Shown piece by piece: positions 1 to 7,053 of a stretch of DNA of 7,845 nucleotides (the stretch's first letter is position 1; every line of letters starts with the position of its first letter). A program made the position numbers and the translations under genes. The stretch comes from Desulfobacteraceae bacterium 4572_19 (GTDB lineage Bacteria; Desulfobacterota; Desulfobacteria; Desulfobacterales; NBLS01): contig NBLS01000119.1 of NCBI GenBank assembly GCA_002084385.1, forward strand, positions 1 to 7,845. The letters run 5' to 3'. Below the pieces are notes generated by a model. It was not told where the DNA came from and did not search any database. It worked only from the letters and a program-made list of their open reading frames with translations.

Positions 1-1509
1 TAGCTGGGCTATTTCACTCTTTCCGTGTTCATCACGTTCATCTATCGTTTCAATTCCATGATCAATACTGTTACGAAATACATGGACAAGCGTTTTAAAA
101 AAAGGTACGTATTTTGTTGACTCTACGAAAACGTTATCACCTTCAACATCATTTTTAAAAATCTTTTTTCCAAGACGCTCCGCCAGCCCATAAGCATTTT
201 TCATATGATTTCGTAATATATTTTTTAAATTAATTTGCCTCATACTGATTATCTCAGATAAAAGTTGCCTTACTTCTTTCATTTCAAAGGGATCGTCCAT
301 ATTAAAAATTTGTTTAGCCTGATTATACAACTTATCAGCCTGTTTAAAACCAATAATTACGTTCCCTTGGTTTTCAAGAAAATCACCGCCAATATACTCA
401 TCTATAATCTTTAAATCATCATTTAATAATTGAGTAACATTCTTAAGACCAAAGATATCATTGGCAATAGGATCGTTTTTTAAAAGTGTATGAAATTCAT
501 TTGGATTTTTTTGAAAGTTATTTAATTTTGTTTCCATATCGTGGAGCATTTTCGGTAGTTCAAGAAATCCTTGTTGTCCAAAAAGTCCTTTAAAGGTGTG
601 AACCTGACGATATAATTCTTCTAATATTAACTCTTCACTCATATCATTATCTGAAGAGAGCAATGCCGGTAAATGAAATTCACAAAACTGTTTAAAATCA
701 TTTATTATCTCAAAAAAATCTTGGGATTCACGAACTGTGGTAACTACAAATTTAAGTTTTTTTCTTTCAGAATCTATTTCGTTTTCCAATTTTTTTTGTA
801 ACGTTACATCTGTTAAAATCAACATCATTCTATTATTGACAATTTTATATTCTGCTTGAATATTTTGAGTAGCAATACTAAATTCAGATGGTAGCAAAGA
901 GATATAAAGATTTTGCCTAAAAACATTTGATTCGTTAAAAATCCGATAAATATTTTTTGCAAAAAGAGTTTTACCATCTTTATCTTCACCATAAAGAAGC
1001 TCGCTAATATTTTTTTTAGCAATCGTCTGTTTAAAAATATGCTCACACTCACTGCTATATTCATAATCAACTAATAAATCCGCACCAAAAGATAAAAACC
1101 CCTGACCTGAATTATCAAGAAATTCCCTTACTGATTTTTTTGCCTTTTCTGCCAGTTTCTGCCCTATATATGCCTGTTCTTCCGATTGTACTAACTGTAC
1201 CGTTTTAGCCCCAATTTGCTTTGCCATACTATTTACTTCATCAATAATAGTATTAAGATCCTGCTGAGCTACAGGTTCTAAAGGATTATCATAGTCCCCA
1301 TCTGCAATTTTTTTAACTCCTTCGATTACTCGTGCCATTGGCTTCGTCAAAAGATATCCTGCAAAAAAGAAAGCACCAAGAATATTGGCTACAATCATTA
1401 ATGCAATAATTACAATGGTGTTTTCAATTATTTTACGTTGTTTATTCCAAATTTCCTTATCGTCAAATAAAAGCTCCAGAGAACCCACATAATTAGTTTC
1501 CCAAAACAT
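1..1509 (-). pseudogene. Membrane sensor histidine kinase (HAMP-PAS-HPt-CheA-type ATPase), C-terminal fragment, open at left edge
   Basis: One uninterrupted minus-strand frame of 503 codons runs from an ATG at 1509 to the window edge; the frame is open upstream to a stop at 1546-1548. Counting from that ATG, the first 20 residues (VGSLELLFDD) look like the end of a periplasmic sensor domain. A membrane segment follows at about 31-54, then a HAMP-like linker at 55-100 and a PAS-like domain at about 124-250. An HPt domain at about 260-360 has the phospho-acceptor context HTFKGL with His304. The start of a CheA-type ATPase carries the N-box (LVHVFRNSIDHGIE, Asn480). In this family the HPt histidine would be phosphorylated and would pass phosphate to a receiver; the regulator upstream at 2019-2699 is a possible partner. 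The N-terminus is in another frame (1518-1715), so this is a split gene. The G-boxes and any later domain lie outside the window. Domain calls are from motifs, and the ligand is unknown. Confidence 0.85.
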
Positions 1510-1517
1510 TTTTTTTT

Positions 1518-1715
1518 TTAAATATAAGCGACCTTCTCGGTAGTATCATCAGCCCGAATTAAAAAATCTTTTTTTAATTGATAACTAACATAAAAAAAAT
1601 TAAAGGTTCCAAGTATGCCAATTAAAACAGCACTGCTTAAACTTATCCAGAAAACTAAATCCTTGGACATGGTACGTTTGGTATATTTTTTGGTTTGTTT
1701 TATAGTATTATACAC
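1518..1715 (-). pseudogene. N-terminal membrane-anchor fragment of the same histidine kinase
   Basis: This short minus-strand frame encodes a basic N-terminus, then one membrane helix (LVFWISLSSAVLIGILG and onward) and a short linker (LKKDFLIRADDTTEK) before a TAA at 1518-1520. I place the start at the GTG at 1713-1715 because an AGGA (complement of 1723-1726) sits 7 nt upstream; a TTG at 1719-1721 is too close to that AGGA, and an internal ATG at 1668-1670 has no visible Shine-Dalgarno. The layout of a first membrane helix, a linker, and then a second membrane helix and HAMP in the next frame is that of the N-terminus of the kinase at 1-1509. Between the linker and the second helix such kinases normally carry a periplasmic sensor domain. 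Here only its last residues survive, in the other frame, so most of it seems to have been deleted out of frame between about 1518 and 1548. Confidence 0.75.
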
Positions 1716-1765
1716 TATCAAATCCTTTTTTTATTATGCAATCATATTTACTATCTAAAATCGTA

Positions 1766-1866
1766 AGCGTTCACAAGCACCTCATCTTCGCATAAACAGC
1801 TTGTCATATATAGGACAACTATTATATGCCAAGCTGTTTATGCGAATATAAGAACTTGTGAACGCT
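1766..1866. repeat. Nested palindrome, 101 nt, possible MITE-like element or structured RNA
   Basis: The outer arms (AGCGTTCACAAG at 1766-1777 and CTTGTGAACGCT at 1855-1866) are perfect 12-bp inverted repeats. The inner arms (TCGCATAAACAGCTTG at 1788-1803 and CAAGCTGTTTATGCGA at 1830-1845) are perfect 16-bp inverted repeats. A further 6-bp pairing (CATATA at 1805-1810, TATATG at 1823-1828) extends into the loop. Internal bulges are 10 nt on the left and 9 nt on the right. I see no clear target-site duplication. The element lies between two minus-strand genes, upstream of the kinase start at 1715, and is too long and too AT-rich at the loop to be a simple terminator. A miniature transposon or dispersed palindromic repeat is my best reading; a structured RNA is possible. 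Confidence 0.8.
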
Positions 1867-1879
1867 GATAAAGGGGATA

Positions 1880-1903
1880 AATTGCCTATAAAAATAGGCA
1901 ATT
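1880..1903 (-). terminator. Hairpin, possible weak terminator of the response-regulator gene
   Basis: AATTGCCTAT at 1880-1889 pairs perfectly with ATAGGCAATT at 1894-1903 around a 4-nt loop. It lies about 115 nt past the current stop of the minus-strand regulator, and just past the original stop inferred at 1937-1939. The stem is AT-rich and the following T-tract on the minus strand is broken, so termination would be weak; the hairpin could act on either strand. Confidence 0.4.
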
Positions 1904-1936
1904 TTATAAATTTTAGTAGAATAAATTTGTAGGCGA

Positions 1937-2011
1937 TTATGAAATACTCATAAGGTATGATCGTAAGTTTGCTTTTTTATTTTTCAGATTAACTTTTTCC
2001 CGAATGCTTTC
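1937..2011 (-). pseudogene. Stranded C-terminal tail of the regulator's LuxR-type HTH domain
   Basis: Eight bases beyond the stop of the 2019-2699 gene, and in a different frame, the minus strand reads ESIREKVNLKNKKANL, then RSYLMSIS and a TAA at 1937-1939. From memory, this matches the last 24 or so residues of the LuxR-type HTH domain in this regulator family, where a recognition helix is followed by a segment like RKSIREKLGIKNKKANLRSYL. The preceding scaffold and recognition helices, roughly 35-40 residues, are absent. The remnant is good evidence that the regulator once had a full HTH and lost its centre by an out-of-frame deletion. It has no start codon or ribosome binding site of its own. 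Confidence 0.75.
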
Positions 2012-2018
2012 CCTATGA

Positions 2019-2699
2019 CTACATATTGTATGATAGTTTTCTTGAAAAAGGAGACACCACATTCACTATTTCCGATTCCAAAATACTTAATATACTCTGC
2101 TCTCTTTTGGTACGAAGACTTTTTTTCAGTTTCTCAATAAATGGGAAAACAAATAACTTAAAGTTTGTGTGTATTGTCTCTTCAGTACGCAATTGCTCAT
2201 TTACTCTTTTCTCCATTAAAATATCTAATGTTGTATTTATATCTTTTATTTTAACTAAATTTTTTTTTATTTGCATTTTTAAGGCAATACTATTTTTTTC
2301 TTCATCTAATCTGCATTGTTGATCAGCTTTACTTCTTTGTACTGCCATTTCAAGGGTAGCATAAAGTTCTCGATCCGCAAATGGTTTAATAAGATACCCA
2401 AAAGATCCCACTTGACTTGCCCTTTTAAGCAGAGGTTTATCGCTGTATGCGGAAAGAAAAACAACAGGAATATTAAATTTGGCATTAATTTGTTCCGCAG
2501 CCTCAATCCCGTCCATTTCATCACGCAGTTTAATATCCATTAAAACCACATCAGGTTTACTTTTTTTTGCCATCTTTATAGACTCTTCGGCTGAAGAAGA
2601 TATGGGAAGAACTTCGTACCCAAAACTTTCCAAGCAATGGCGACAATCTTCTGCCACCACTGTATTATCTTCAACAATTAAAACTTTCGTTCTATACAT
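2019..2699 (-). CDS. Response regulator with receiver domain, HTH output domain lost
   Basis: The 226-residue product has a CheY-like receiver at about 5-120: acidic pair Glu10/Asp11, phospho-acceptor Asp55 in LMDIKL, Ser83 in LSAYSD and Lys105 in LIKPF. A coiled helical region at about 130-200 follows, then a segment (ILESEIVNVVSPFSRKLS) that in related proteins immediately precedes a LuxR-type HTH. The protein stops there, after YNM, and the HTH tail is found out of frame at 1937-2011. The receiver is intact, so the product could still be phosphorylated, but it should no longer bind DNA. The start ATG at 2697-2699 has an AGGAAG 4 nt upstream. The gene is divergent from the hybrid kinase at 2764 and upstream of the kinase at 1-1715; either could be its partner. 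A gene caller would accept this as a normal CDS; I regard it as a truncated allele. Confidence 0.85.
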   Translation of the reverse strand: MYRTKVLIVEDNTVVAEDCRHCLESFGYEVLPISSSAEESIKMAKKSKPDVVLMDIKLRDEMDGIEAAEQINAKFNIPVVFLSAYSDKPLLKRASQVGSFGYLIKPFADRELYATLEMAVQRSKADQQCRLDEEKNSIALKMQIKKNLVKIKDINTTLDILMEKRVNEQLRTEETIHTNFKLFVFPFIEKLKKSLRTKREQSILSILESEIVNVVSPFSRKLSYNM

Positions 2700-2763
2700 T
2701 TTGCTTCCTTTAACTTGAAAATTTTTTATAACTGTTTACTTTATATCAAACTGGATACTAAAA
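2700..2763. promoter_or_regulatory. Divergent intergenic region between regulator and hybrid kinase
   Basis: These 64 bases separate two divergent genes, so promoters for both should lie here or overlap the coding ends. The sequence is strongly AT-rich, but I see no -35/-10 pair with normal spacing on either strand: a TTGATA on the minus strand has only about 13 nt to a TATAAA. The AGGAAG that precedes the regulator start is here. The kinase start at 2764 has only a weak GGA upstream. Promoter content is inferred from gene arrangement. Confidence 0.35.
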
Positions 2764-4074
2764 ATGTCAAAAAAACAACTATTTTTCATTATTATAACCT
2801 GTGCAATTATCTCGTGTGCAGTTATTATTACAGGTATGATTTACCAAACTAATCAAACCATGCAAAAAGATTTATTACAACAAACACACTTAATAAGTAT
2901 TCAAACATTGCAATGGGATATGGCAAGTAAATTAGCTATGCCCATTAGTATAGTTTTAATATCACTAATTTTATTAATAACTTTTTTATCAGCTTCCCTG
3001 CCCCGATTAAAAACTTCCATTAAACCCGTTCAACAACGCTTAATGATTCCATTAACCATTATTCTGCTTTTATTATCGGGCGGATTTTACTTTTTTCTTA
3101 TAACCGTTCAACAATACAATCCAAATATGATTAACCGGCAGTTAATTGTAATTATACTTGCAATTGGTCTGGTTCTGCTTACCGGACTTCTTGGCTTTTT
3201 ATTTGTTATTTTACGAAGAACGGATAAAGGAATACGCAAACAGCAAGAAGATGTACGTATAAAACATAACTTTGCCGAAGATATTATTAATACTGCCCAT
3301 GCAATTATTCTTGTGCTCGACAAGGACGGTAAGATTATAAATTTTAATCCTTTTATGGAAAGAATATCAGGTTATCGACTTGAAGAAGTTAAAGGTAACG
3401 ACTGGTTTACAACATTTTTGCCCAAAAAGGACTTAACTAAAATACGCAAAGTATTTAATAAATCCTTAAAAAATATTCAGGTTAAAGGAGAGGTTAACCC
3501 TATAATTACCAAAGATAATCGTATAATTCCAATTGAATGGTATGATAGGCCTACAAGAAACAGCAGTGGCAAAATAAGTGGAATTCTTGCGATTGGAATA
3601 GATGTTACAGAACGAATAAAAGCACAGGAGATGCTTTATAAAAAAAATAAAACCTTAACAATTATAAATGAACTGAATAAAACAGTAGTAAATGCTACAG
3701 ATGAAAATGAGTTATTGCAAAAAACCTGTAAAATGCTCGTTGAACAAGGTGGATATTTACTAGCCAGAATAGGTTATGCTAAGTATGATAAAGATAACAC
3801 TGTTCGCTCCATTGCACAATATGGGTATGAAGAAAAATATTTCCAAATAACTGATATTACATGGAATGACGAAGAGACAGGCAGATGCCCCATGAAGGTT
3901 GCCATTGCCCAAAAAAAGCCAATCGTTGATCACGATATTCAAAATAATCCACTTTTTGCTATTTGGCATAAAGATGCTATTAAAAGAGGCTATAAATCAT
4001 CCATTGCTCTTCCTTTATTAGATAAGGAACAGTGTATCGGAGCTTTAAATCTTTATTCAAAACAGGCGGAATAG
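2764..4074 (+). pseudogene. Hybrid sensor kinase, N-terminal fragment (four membrane helices, PAS, GAF)
   Basis: The frame encodes 436 residues. Hydrophobic segments lie at about 5-27, 58-80, 92-115 and 125-148. A PAS domain at about 165-285 has the typical ending GIDVTERIKAQEML, and a GAF domain from about 295 ends in ALPLLDKEQCIGALNLYSKQ just before a TAG at 4072-4074. The kinase core follows directly in another frame (4032-5126), so this is the sensory half of one split gene. The loops between helices 1-2 and 3-4 are only about 30 and 10 residues. In the family I recall, segments resembling QTHLISIQTL and TVQQYN are each followed by a large periplasmic sensor domain, so both may have been lost in frame; a compact four-helix sensor is the alternative. 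GAF to kinase normally includes about 50-80 more residues of GAF end, coiled coil and dimerisation helix. Without the kinase core this fragment cannot signal. Confidence 0.8.
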
Positions 4075-5126
4075 CCCATGATTTTAATAATATTCTAAGT
4101 GCAATCTTGGGTTATAGCGAAATGGCGATGGAAGATTTACCCCAGGGTAGTCAACCTGCCAAAGATATAGAAAAAGTAATAAAGGCAGGATATAGAGCCA
4201 AAAATCTGGTTACACAAATACTTGATTTTAGCCGGCAAACAGAACATAAGGTTATCTCTTTAAGGGTTCAGTATCTTGTAAAAGAAGTACTTCAACTTAT
4301 AAGGGCAACCCTTCCCTCAACTATTCAAATTCATCAATCCATTAGTGCGTCATGTGGTACCGTACTTGCCGACCCTACTCAAATTCATCAAATAATAATG
4401 AATTTATGCACCAATGCAAGTCATGCCATGACTGATAGCGGTGGCACATTATCTATTGCCTTAAAAACTGTTGTGATAAAGGACATTAACGAAAATAATG
4501 AAAAAATTATCTTACCAGCCAATACTTATGTTAAACTTAGTGTAAGCGATACCGGTCATGGTATGTCCAAGGAGGTTATTACAAAAATATTTGATCCGTT
4601 TTTTACCACCAAAAAAGTAGGAGAAGGAACAGGTATGGGGCTTTCCGTTGTACACGGTATTGTAAAAAGCTATAATGGATTTATTGATGTAACAAGTGAA
4701 CCCGATAAAGGAACCACTATTTCAATTTTTCTACCGCAAGAAAAGACAGAAACCCAAATAAAAACAACAGATACAAATCCTTCTCCCACAGGCAATGAGA
4801 ATATTTTAATTGTTGATGATGAAAAAGAACTTGCGGAAATACTTAAAAGAATGCTTGAAAGTCTCGGTTACAACGTTAACGCATTTACAAACAGCACTGC
4901 CGCCTTAAAAGAGTTTACAACAGCACAACCTGATAAATACGATCTGGTAATAACCGATATGACTATGCCGACACTTACAGGAACTGCACTTGCCAAAAAG
5001 ATTAAAAGTATTAACCCTGATATTCCAATTATATTATGTACGGGAAATAATACCCTGATTGATGAAGATTCAGCCGGCACATTAGAAATTACCAACTATA
5101 TTTACAAACCTATAGTTTTAGGGTAA
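4032..5126 (+). pseudogene. Hybrid sensor kinase, C-terminal fragment (HisKA, HATPase, receiver)
   Basis: The frame can be read from a GTG at 4032, but the first 11 residues are the GAF DNA read out of frame; real kinase sequence starts at about 4062 with GGIAHDFNNIL, where the His is the phosphorylation site. The rest of HisKA follows, with the X-region DFSRQ. The ATPase domain shows the N-box (IIMNLCTNASHAM), G1 (SDTGHGM), F-box (FDPFFTTKK) and G2 (GTGMGLSVVHGIV). A receiver domain has the acidic VDDEKE, acceptor Asp in VITDMTMP, Thr in LCTG and Lys in YIYKP. The receiver ends only four residues after that Lys-Pro, so its last helix (usually 15-20 residues) is missing. All catalytic motifs are intact, but the gene is cut off from its PAS-GAF half (2764-4074) by an out-of-frame deletion at about 4058-4072. 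No proper ribosome binding site serves the GTG. Confidence 0.85.
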
Positions 5127-5193
5127 ATTTATTTTCTGTAATAATTTATCCCTGATTTTATTGGTTTTTTTTACAAATTATTTTTACCCTAAT

Positions 5194-5275
5194 GTAGGGG
5201 CAAACCTATGTATTCGCCCGATATTGAGCTGGTATTGTCATTATTAGGGCAGACACATAAGTATCTGCCCCCTAC
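5194..5275. repeat. GTAGGGGC...GCCCCCTAC palindromic dispersed-repeat element
   Basis: The 206-base gap 5127-5332 between convergent genes holds this element and no gene. GTAGGGGC at 5194-5201 and GCCCCCTAC at 5267-5275 form the ends. Inside are two smaller hairpins: GGGCAAAC...TTCGCCC (about 5198-5219) and GGGCAGACAC...GTATCTGCCC (5247-5270), the second with one G-T mismatch. Its GC content stands out from the AT-rich surroundings. I recognise the type as a short palindromic repeat scattered between genes in many Desulfobacterota and cyanobacteria; this is from memory. It may also serve as a bidirectional terminator, since both flanking genes point into it. Confidence 0.7.
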
Positions 5276-5332
5276 GTTTTTGACAATGCAATGAATATGC
5301 AAAAACCTAACCGAACATCACTGATTATTTTC

Positions 5333-6106
5333 CTAACGTCCTAAAATTTTATTTATAGTTCCATCGCTTTTCATATCTGCAATAACCTTATTTATTTTAG
5401 GCACAATTGCAACGACGGGGGATTTTTTTGAAAATGACATGTAAAACACAACTTCCTTAAGCGGCTTATCAGCAGATTTAAATTTTCCTGCAAGATCAGG
5501 ATTTTGTTTAAAAATATCATTGGCAGCTGTTTCGTTGCACATAAAAATATCAATACGGCCTTTTAACATTTTCTTAAAATTCATAAGATCCGTATTGGCA
5601 ACATCTGTTTTAAATTTAAACTCTTTTTCTGCTTTATTAAACCCATCTCCATAATTAAACCCACGGGATTTACCAATTTTATAGCCTTTCCAGTCTGCAA
5701 ACGTTGTCCATGCAAAAGGTTTTGCCGCATCAGCTCTATACCAAACAAGATCCCTGTCAGTCATTATGGAATCAGTAAATACCATAAATTTTTCACGATC
5801 ACTATTTTTTGTTAAAAGCATAAGACCGTCTCTTTGACCTTTCTCCATCTGTTTTAAACAACGTTTCCATGGAAAGAGTTTAAGATCAAGTTCAATATTA
5901 AGTCTGCCAAAAATCTCATTACAAAATTCCACTGCTATCCCACCTGTTGGCACTTGACCTGTTTTGCCCAAGGTATATGGAGGCCACGGATCTTCACTTA
6001 AACTTACTTTTTTTACATCAGCCGTGCATAACACGGCAAAAGCAAGTAAAAAAACAACCACTGACATTTGAATCATTGACATTTTAACAATAGACTTAAA
6101 ATTCAT
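5333..6106 (-). CDS. Periplasmic solute-binding protein, SBP_bac_3 (amino-acid ABC type) family
   Basis: The 257-residue product begins with a signal peptide: a basic start (MNFKSIVKMS), a hydrophobic core (VVVFLLAFAVL), and likely cleavage after CTA near residue 29. There is no good lipobox, so a soluble periplasmic protein is expected. The mature part has family hallmarks: an early strand with EDPWPPYT, the TGGIAVEFCNEIFGRLN helix, LFPWKRCLKQMEKGQRDG, the hinge strand of the second lobe (WKGYKIGKSRGFNYG), and the closing helix IADMKSDGTINKIL. Such proteins bind amino acids or similar small polar ligands; the ligand cannot be read here. I choose the ATG at 6104-6106 over the in-frame start at 6160 because of the strong ribosome binding site. 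No permease or ATPase gene is adjacent, so it is an orphan binding protein. It is the only complete gene in the window with no visible lesion. Confidence 0.9.
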   Translation of the reverse strand: MNFKSIVKMSMIQMSVVVFLLAFAVLCTADVKKVSLSEDPWPPYTLGKTGQVPTGGIAVEFCNEIFGRLNIELDLKLFPWKRCLKQMEKGQRDGLMLLTKNSDREKFMVFTDSIMTDRDLVWYRADAAKPFAWTTFADWKGYKIGKSRGFNYGDGFNKAEKEFKFKTDVANTDLMNFKKMLKGRIDIFMCNETAANDIFKQNPDLAGKFKSADKPLKEVVFYMSFSKKSPVVAIVPKINKVIADMKSDGTINKILGR

Positions 6107-6110
6107 AACC

Positions 6111-6116
6111 CCTCCT
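6111..6116 (-). promoter_or_regulatory. Strong ribosome binding site of the solute-binding protein
   Basis: The minus strand reads AGGAGG, four bases before the ATG at 6104-6106. It is the best Shine-Dalgarno in the window and fixes that ATG as the start, giving a normal signal peptide instead of an 18-residue extension. Confidence 0.8.
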
Positions 6117-6221
6117 AAAAAAATGTTTGTGCTGTAAAACAGCAAAATTATAAAACCCACAAAAGAAATATCGTGTAAAAATAGAGTCTATTACCTAACG
6201 ATAACTGTCAAGGAAAAAATT

Positions 6222-6593
6222 TCAATTATCCATTATCTCCTCCCTCGTAACAGTGGCAGTGCCTACCTTGCCAACTACTATTCCAGCAGCGATATTTGCA
6301 ATAGCAGCACTTTTTGGTACTGAATATCCAGAACCAATAGCTGCTCCAAGAACTGCAATAACCGTATCACCTGCACCAGATACATCAAAAACCTGTCTTG
6401 CTTCCGATTTGATTTTATATGGTTCACATAGTTTATCAATAAGAACCATACCTGCCTTGCCACAGGTAATTAATATTTTAGAAAGCCCGACTGTTTTGCA
6501 TATAATTGAGCCTGCCTTAAGAAGACTCTCTTCGTTTACTATTTCAATTATCATATTTTTTTGCATAAGATACAATAGTGGACATAAATTCAT
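6222..6593 (-). pseudogene. hldE: Heptose-phosphate kinase (RfaE1/HldE domain I), C-terminal fragment
   Basis: The frame can be opened at 6593, but its first 14 residues are the upstream fragment read in the wrong frame; genuine sequence starts at about 6550 with EIVNEESLLKAG. It contains the ribokinase/PfkB signature near the end: EARQVFDVSGAGDTVIAVLG, with the catalytic-base Asp and anion-hole GAGD, then AANIAAGIVVGKVGTATVT, which is characteristic of RfaE/HldE. The stop is at 6222-6224, with no nucleotidyltransferase (domain II) after it, so this is the stand-alone kinase type that makes ADP-heptose precursors for LPS core. The N-terminal half lies in another frame (6544-7023). Alone, this fragment lacks the sugar-binding half and should be inactive. 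The 115 bases between it and the solute-binding gene hold nothing I recognise. Confidence 0.85.
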
Positions 6594-7023
6594 TGGTAAT
6601 CAAGCCTTTTCCATAATCAGAAACCAGAATAATATCTGCTTGCATTATCTCTTTTTCAAGATGTTTTTTTAAAATTGCAAGGGTGTTTGATGAAACCGGT
6701 TTTGTAGTTTCCCTGTCAATTCTTAATACATGTTGATTTGATGCAATTATTCTTGTTTTTTTCGTTGTTGGCCTATCTTCTTCTCGAACAATTGCATCAG
6801 TGTTTACACCAAGTTTATCTAATAATTTAAATAACTGCCTGCTGTTTGTACCTGTTCCGGCAGTACTTATTAATTTGGTCTTAACTTCAAGAGCAAGTAG
6901 ATTATTTACAACATTTCCGGCTCCGCCCAAAGTGTAATTTTCTCTTGTCATAAACTTAAGAAAACCAACCTCATTTTTATACCTGTTGTTTAGACGATTT
7001 GCGTCTATTGCCGGTAATTTCAA
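6544..7023 (-). pseudogene. hldE: Heptose-phosphate kinase (RfaE1/HldE domain I), N-terminal fragment
   Basis: This 159-residue frame has the PfkB sugar-binding motif TLGGAGNVVNNLLAL at about 34-48, then the RfaE-specific RPTTKKTRII, ASNQHVLRIDRET and DIILVSDYGKGL, before a stop at 6544-6546. In the family the next segment is a VDPKG strand and a TPN-E motif of about 30-40 residues; these are missing, and the remainder resumes in another frame at about 6550. The N-terminus is also abnormal: the family's GD-MLDRY and RISPEAPVPVV motifs are absent, and only about 33 residues precede TLGGAGN instead of about 50. The start is a TTG at 7021-7023 with no good Shine-Dalgarno. It lies 30 bases downstream of the thrH stop, probably in the same operon. 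Together the two fragments give about 268 residues against an expected 320-330. Confidence 0.85.
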
Positions 7024-7049
7024 AATAACAATTGCTTAAGTTTATGACA
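6946..7049. repeat. 15-bp perfect inverted repeat around the 5' end of the heptose kinase gene
   Basis: TGTCATAAACTTAAG at 6946-6960 and CTTAAGTTTATGACA at 7035-7049 are exact inverted copies separated by 74 bp. One arm codes for part of LKFMT in the kinase; the other lies in the spacer after thrH. The kinase's TTG start at 7021-7023 falls inside the spacer. The spacer still looks like kinase N-terminal sequence (KLPAIDANRLNN), so this is less likely a foreign insertion than a fold-back or templated rearrangement linked to the shortened N-terminus. Confidence 0.75.
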
Positions 7050-7053
7050 TTGT

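Noticed and set aside
825..1070. Minus-strand 81-codon frame
   Set aside because: It overlaps the PAS-HPt kinase frame on the same strand; its product is low-complexity, rich in Ile, Leu and Lys, and reflects base composition.
1509..1519. Slippage on the 11-nt A-tract (minus strand) as a programmed frameshift joining the two kinase fragments
   Set aside because: The upstream frame meets its TAA at 1518-1520, which uses the first two bases of the tract, so slippage inside the tract comes too late. The missing sensor domain also argues for deletion instead of recoding.
1766..1866. CRISPR array or integron attC site
   Set aside because: There is one palindrome with no repeated spacer units, and the ends do not show the attC core-site consensus.
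2026..2718. Plus-strand open frames at 2026-2322, 2316-2543 and 2479-2718
   Set aside because: They lie opposite the well-supported regulator and have no recognisable protein content or ribosome binding sites.
4032..4074. Programmed frameshift or genuine overlapping two-gene arrangement in the hybrid kinase
   Set aside because: The overlap residues MYRSFKSLFKT are the GAF codons read out of frame, there is no slippery site and no ribosome binding site, and the usual linker and dimerisation helix are missing.
6961..7034. A foreign MITE inserted in the heptose kinase, with the 15-bp arms as terminal repeats
   Set aside because: No target-site duplication is seen, and the interior translates to kinase-like N-terminal residues in the gene's frame.
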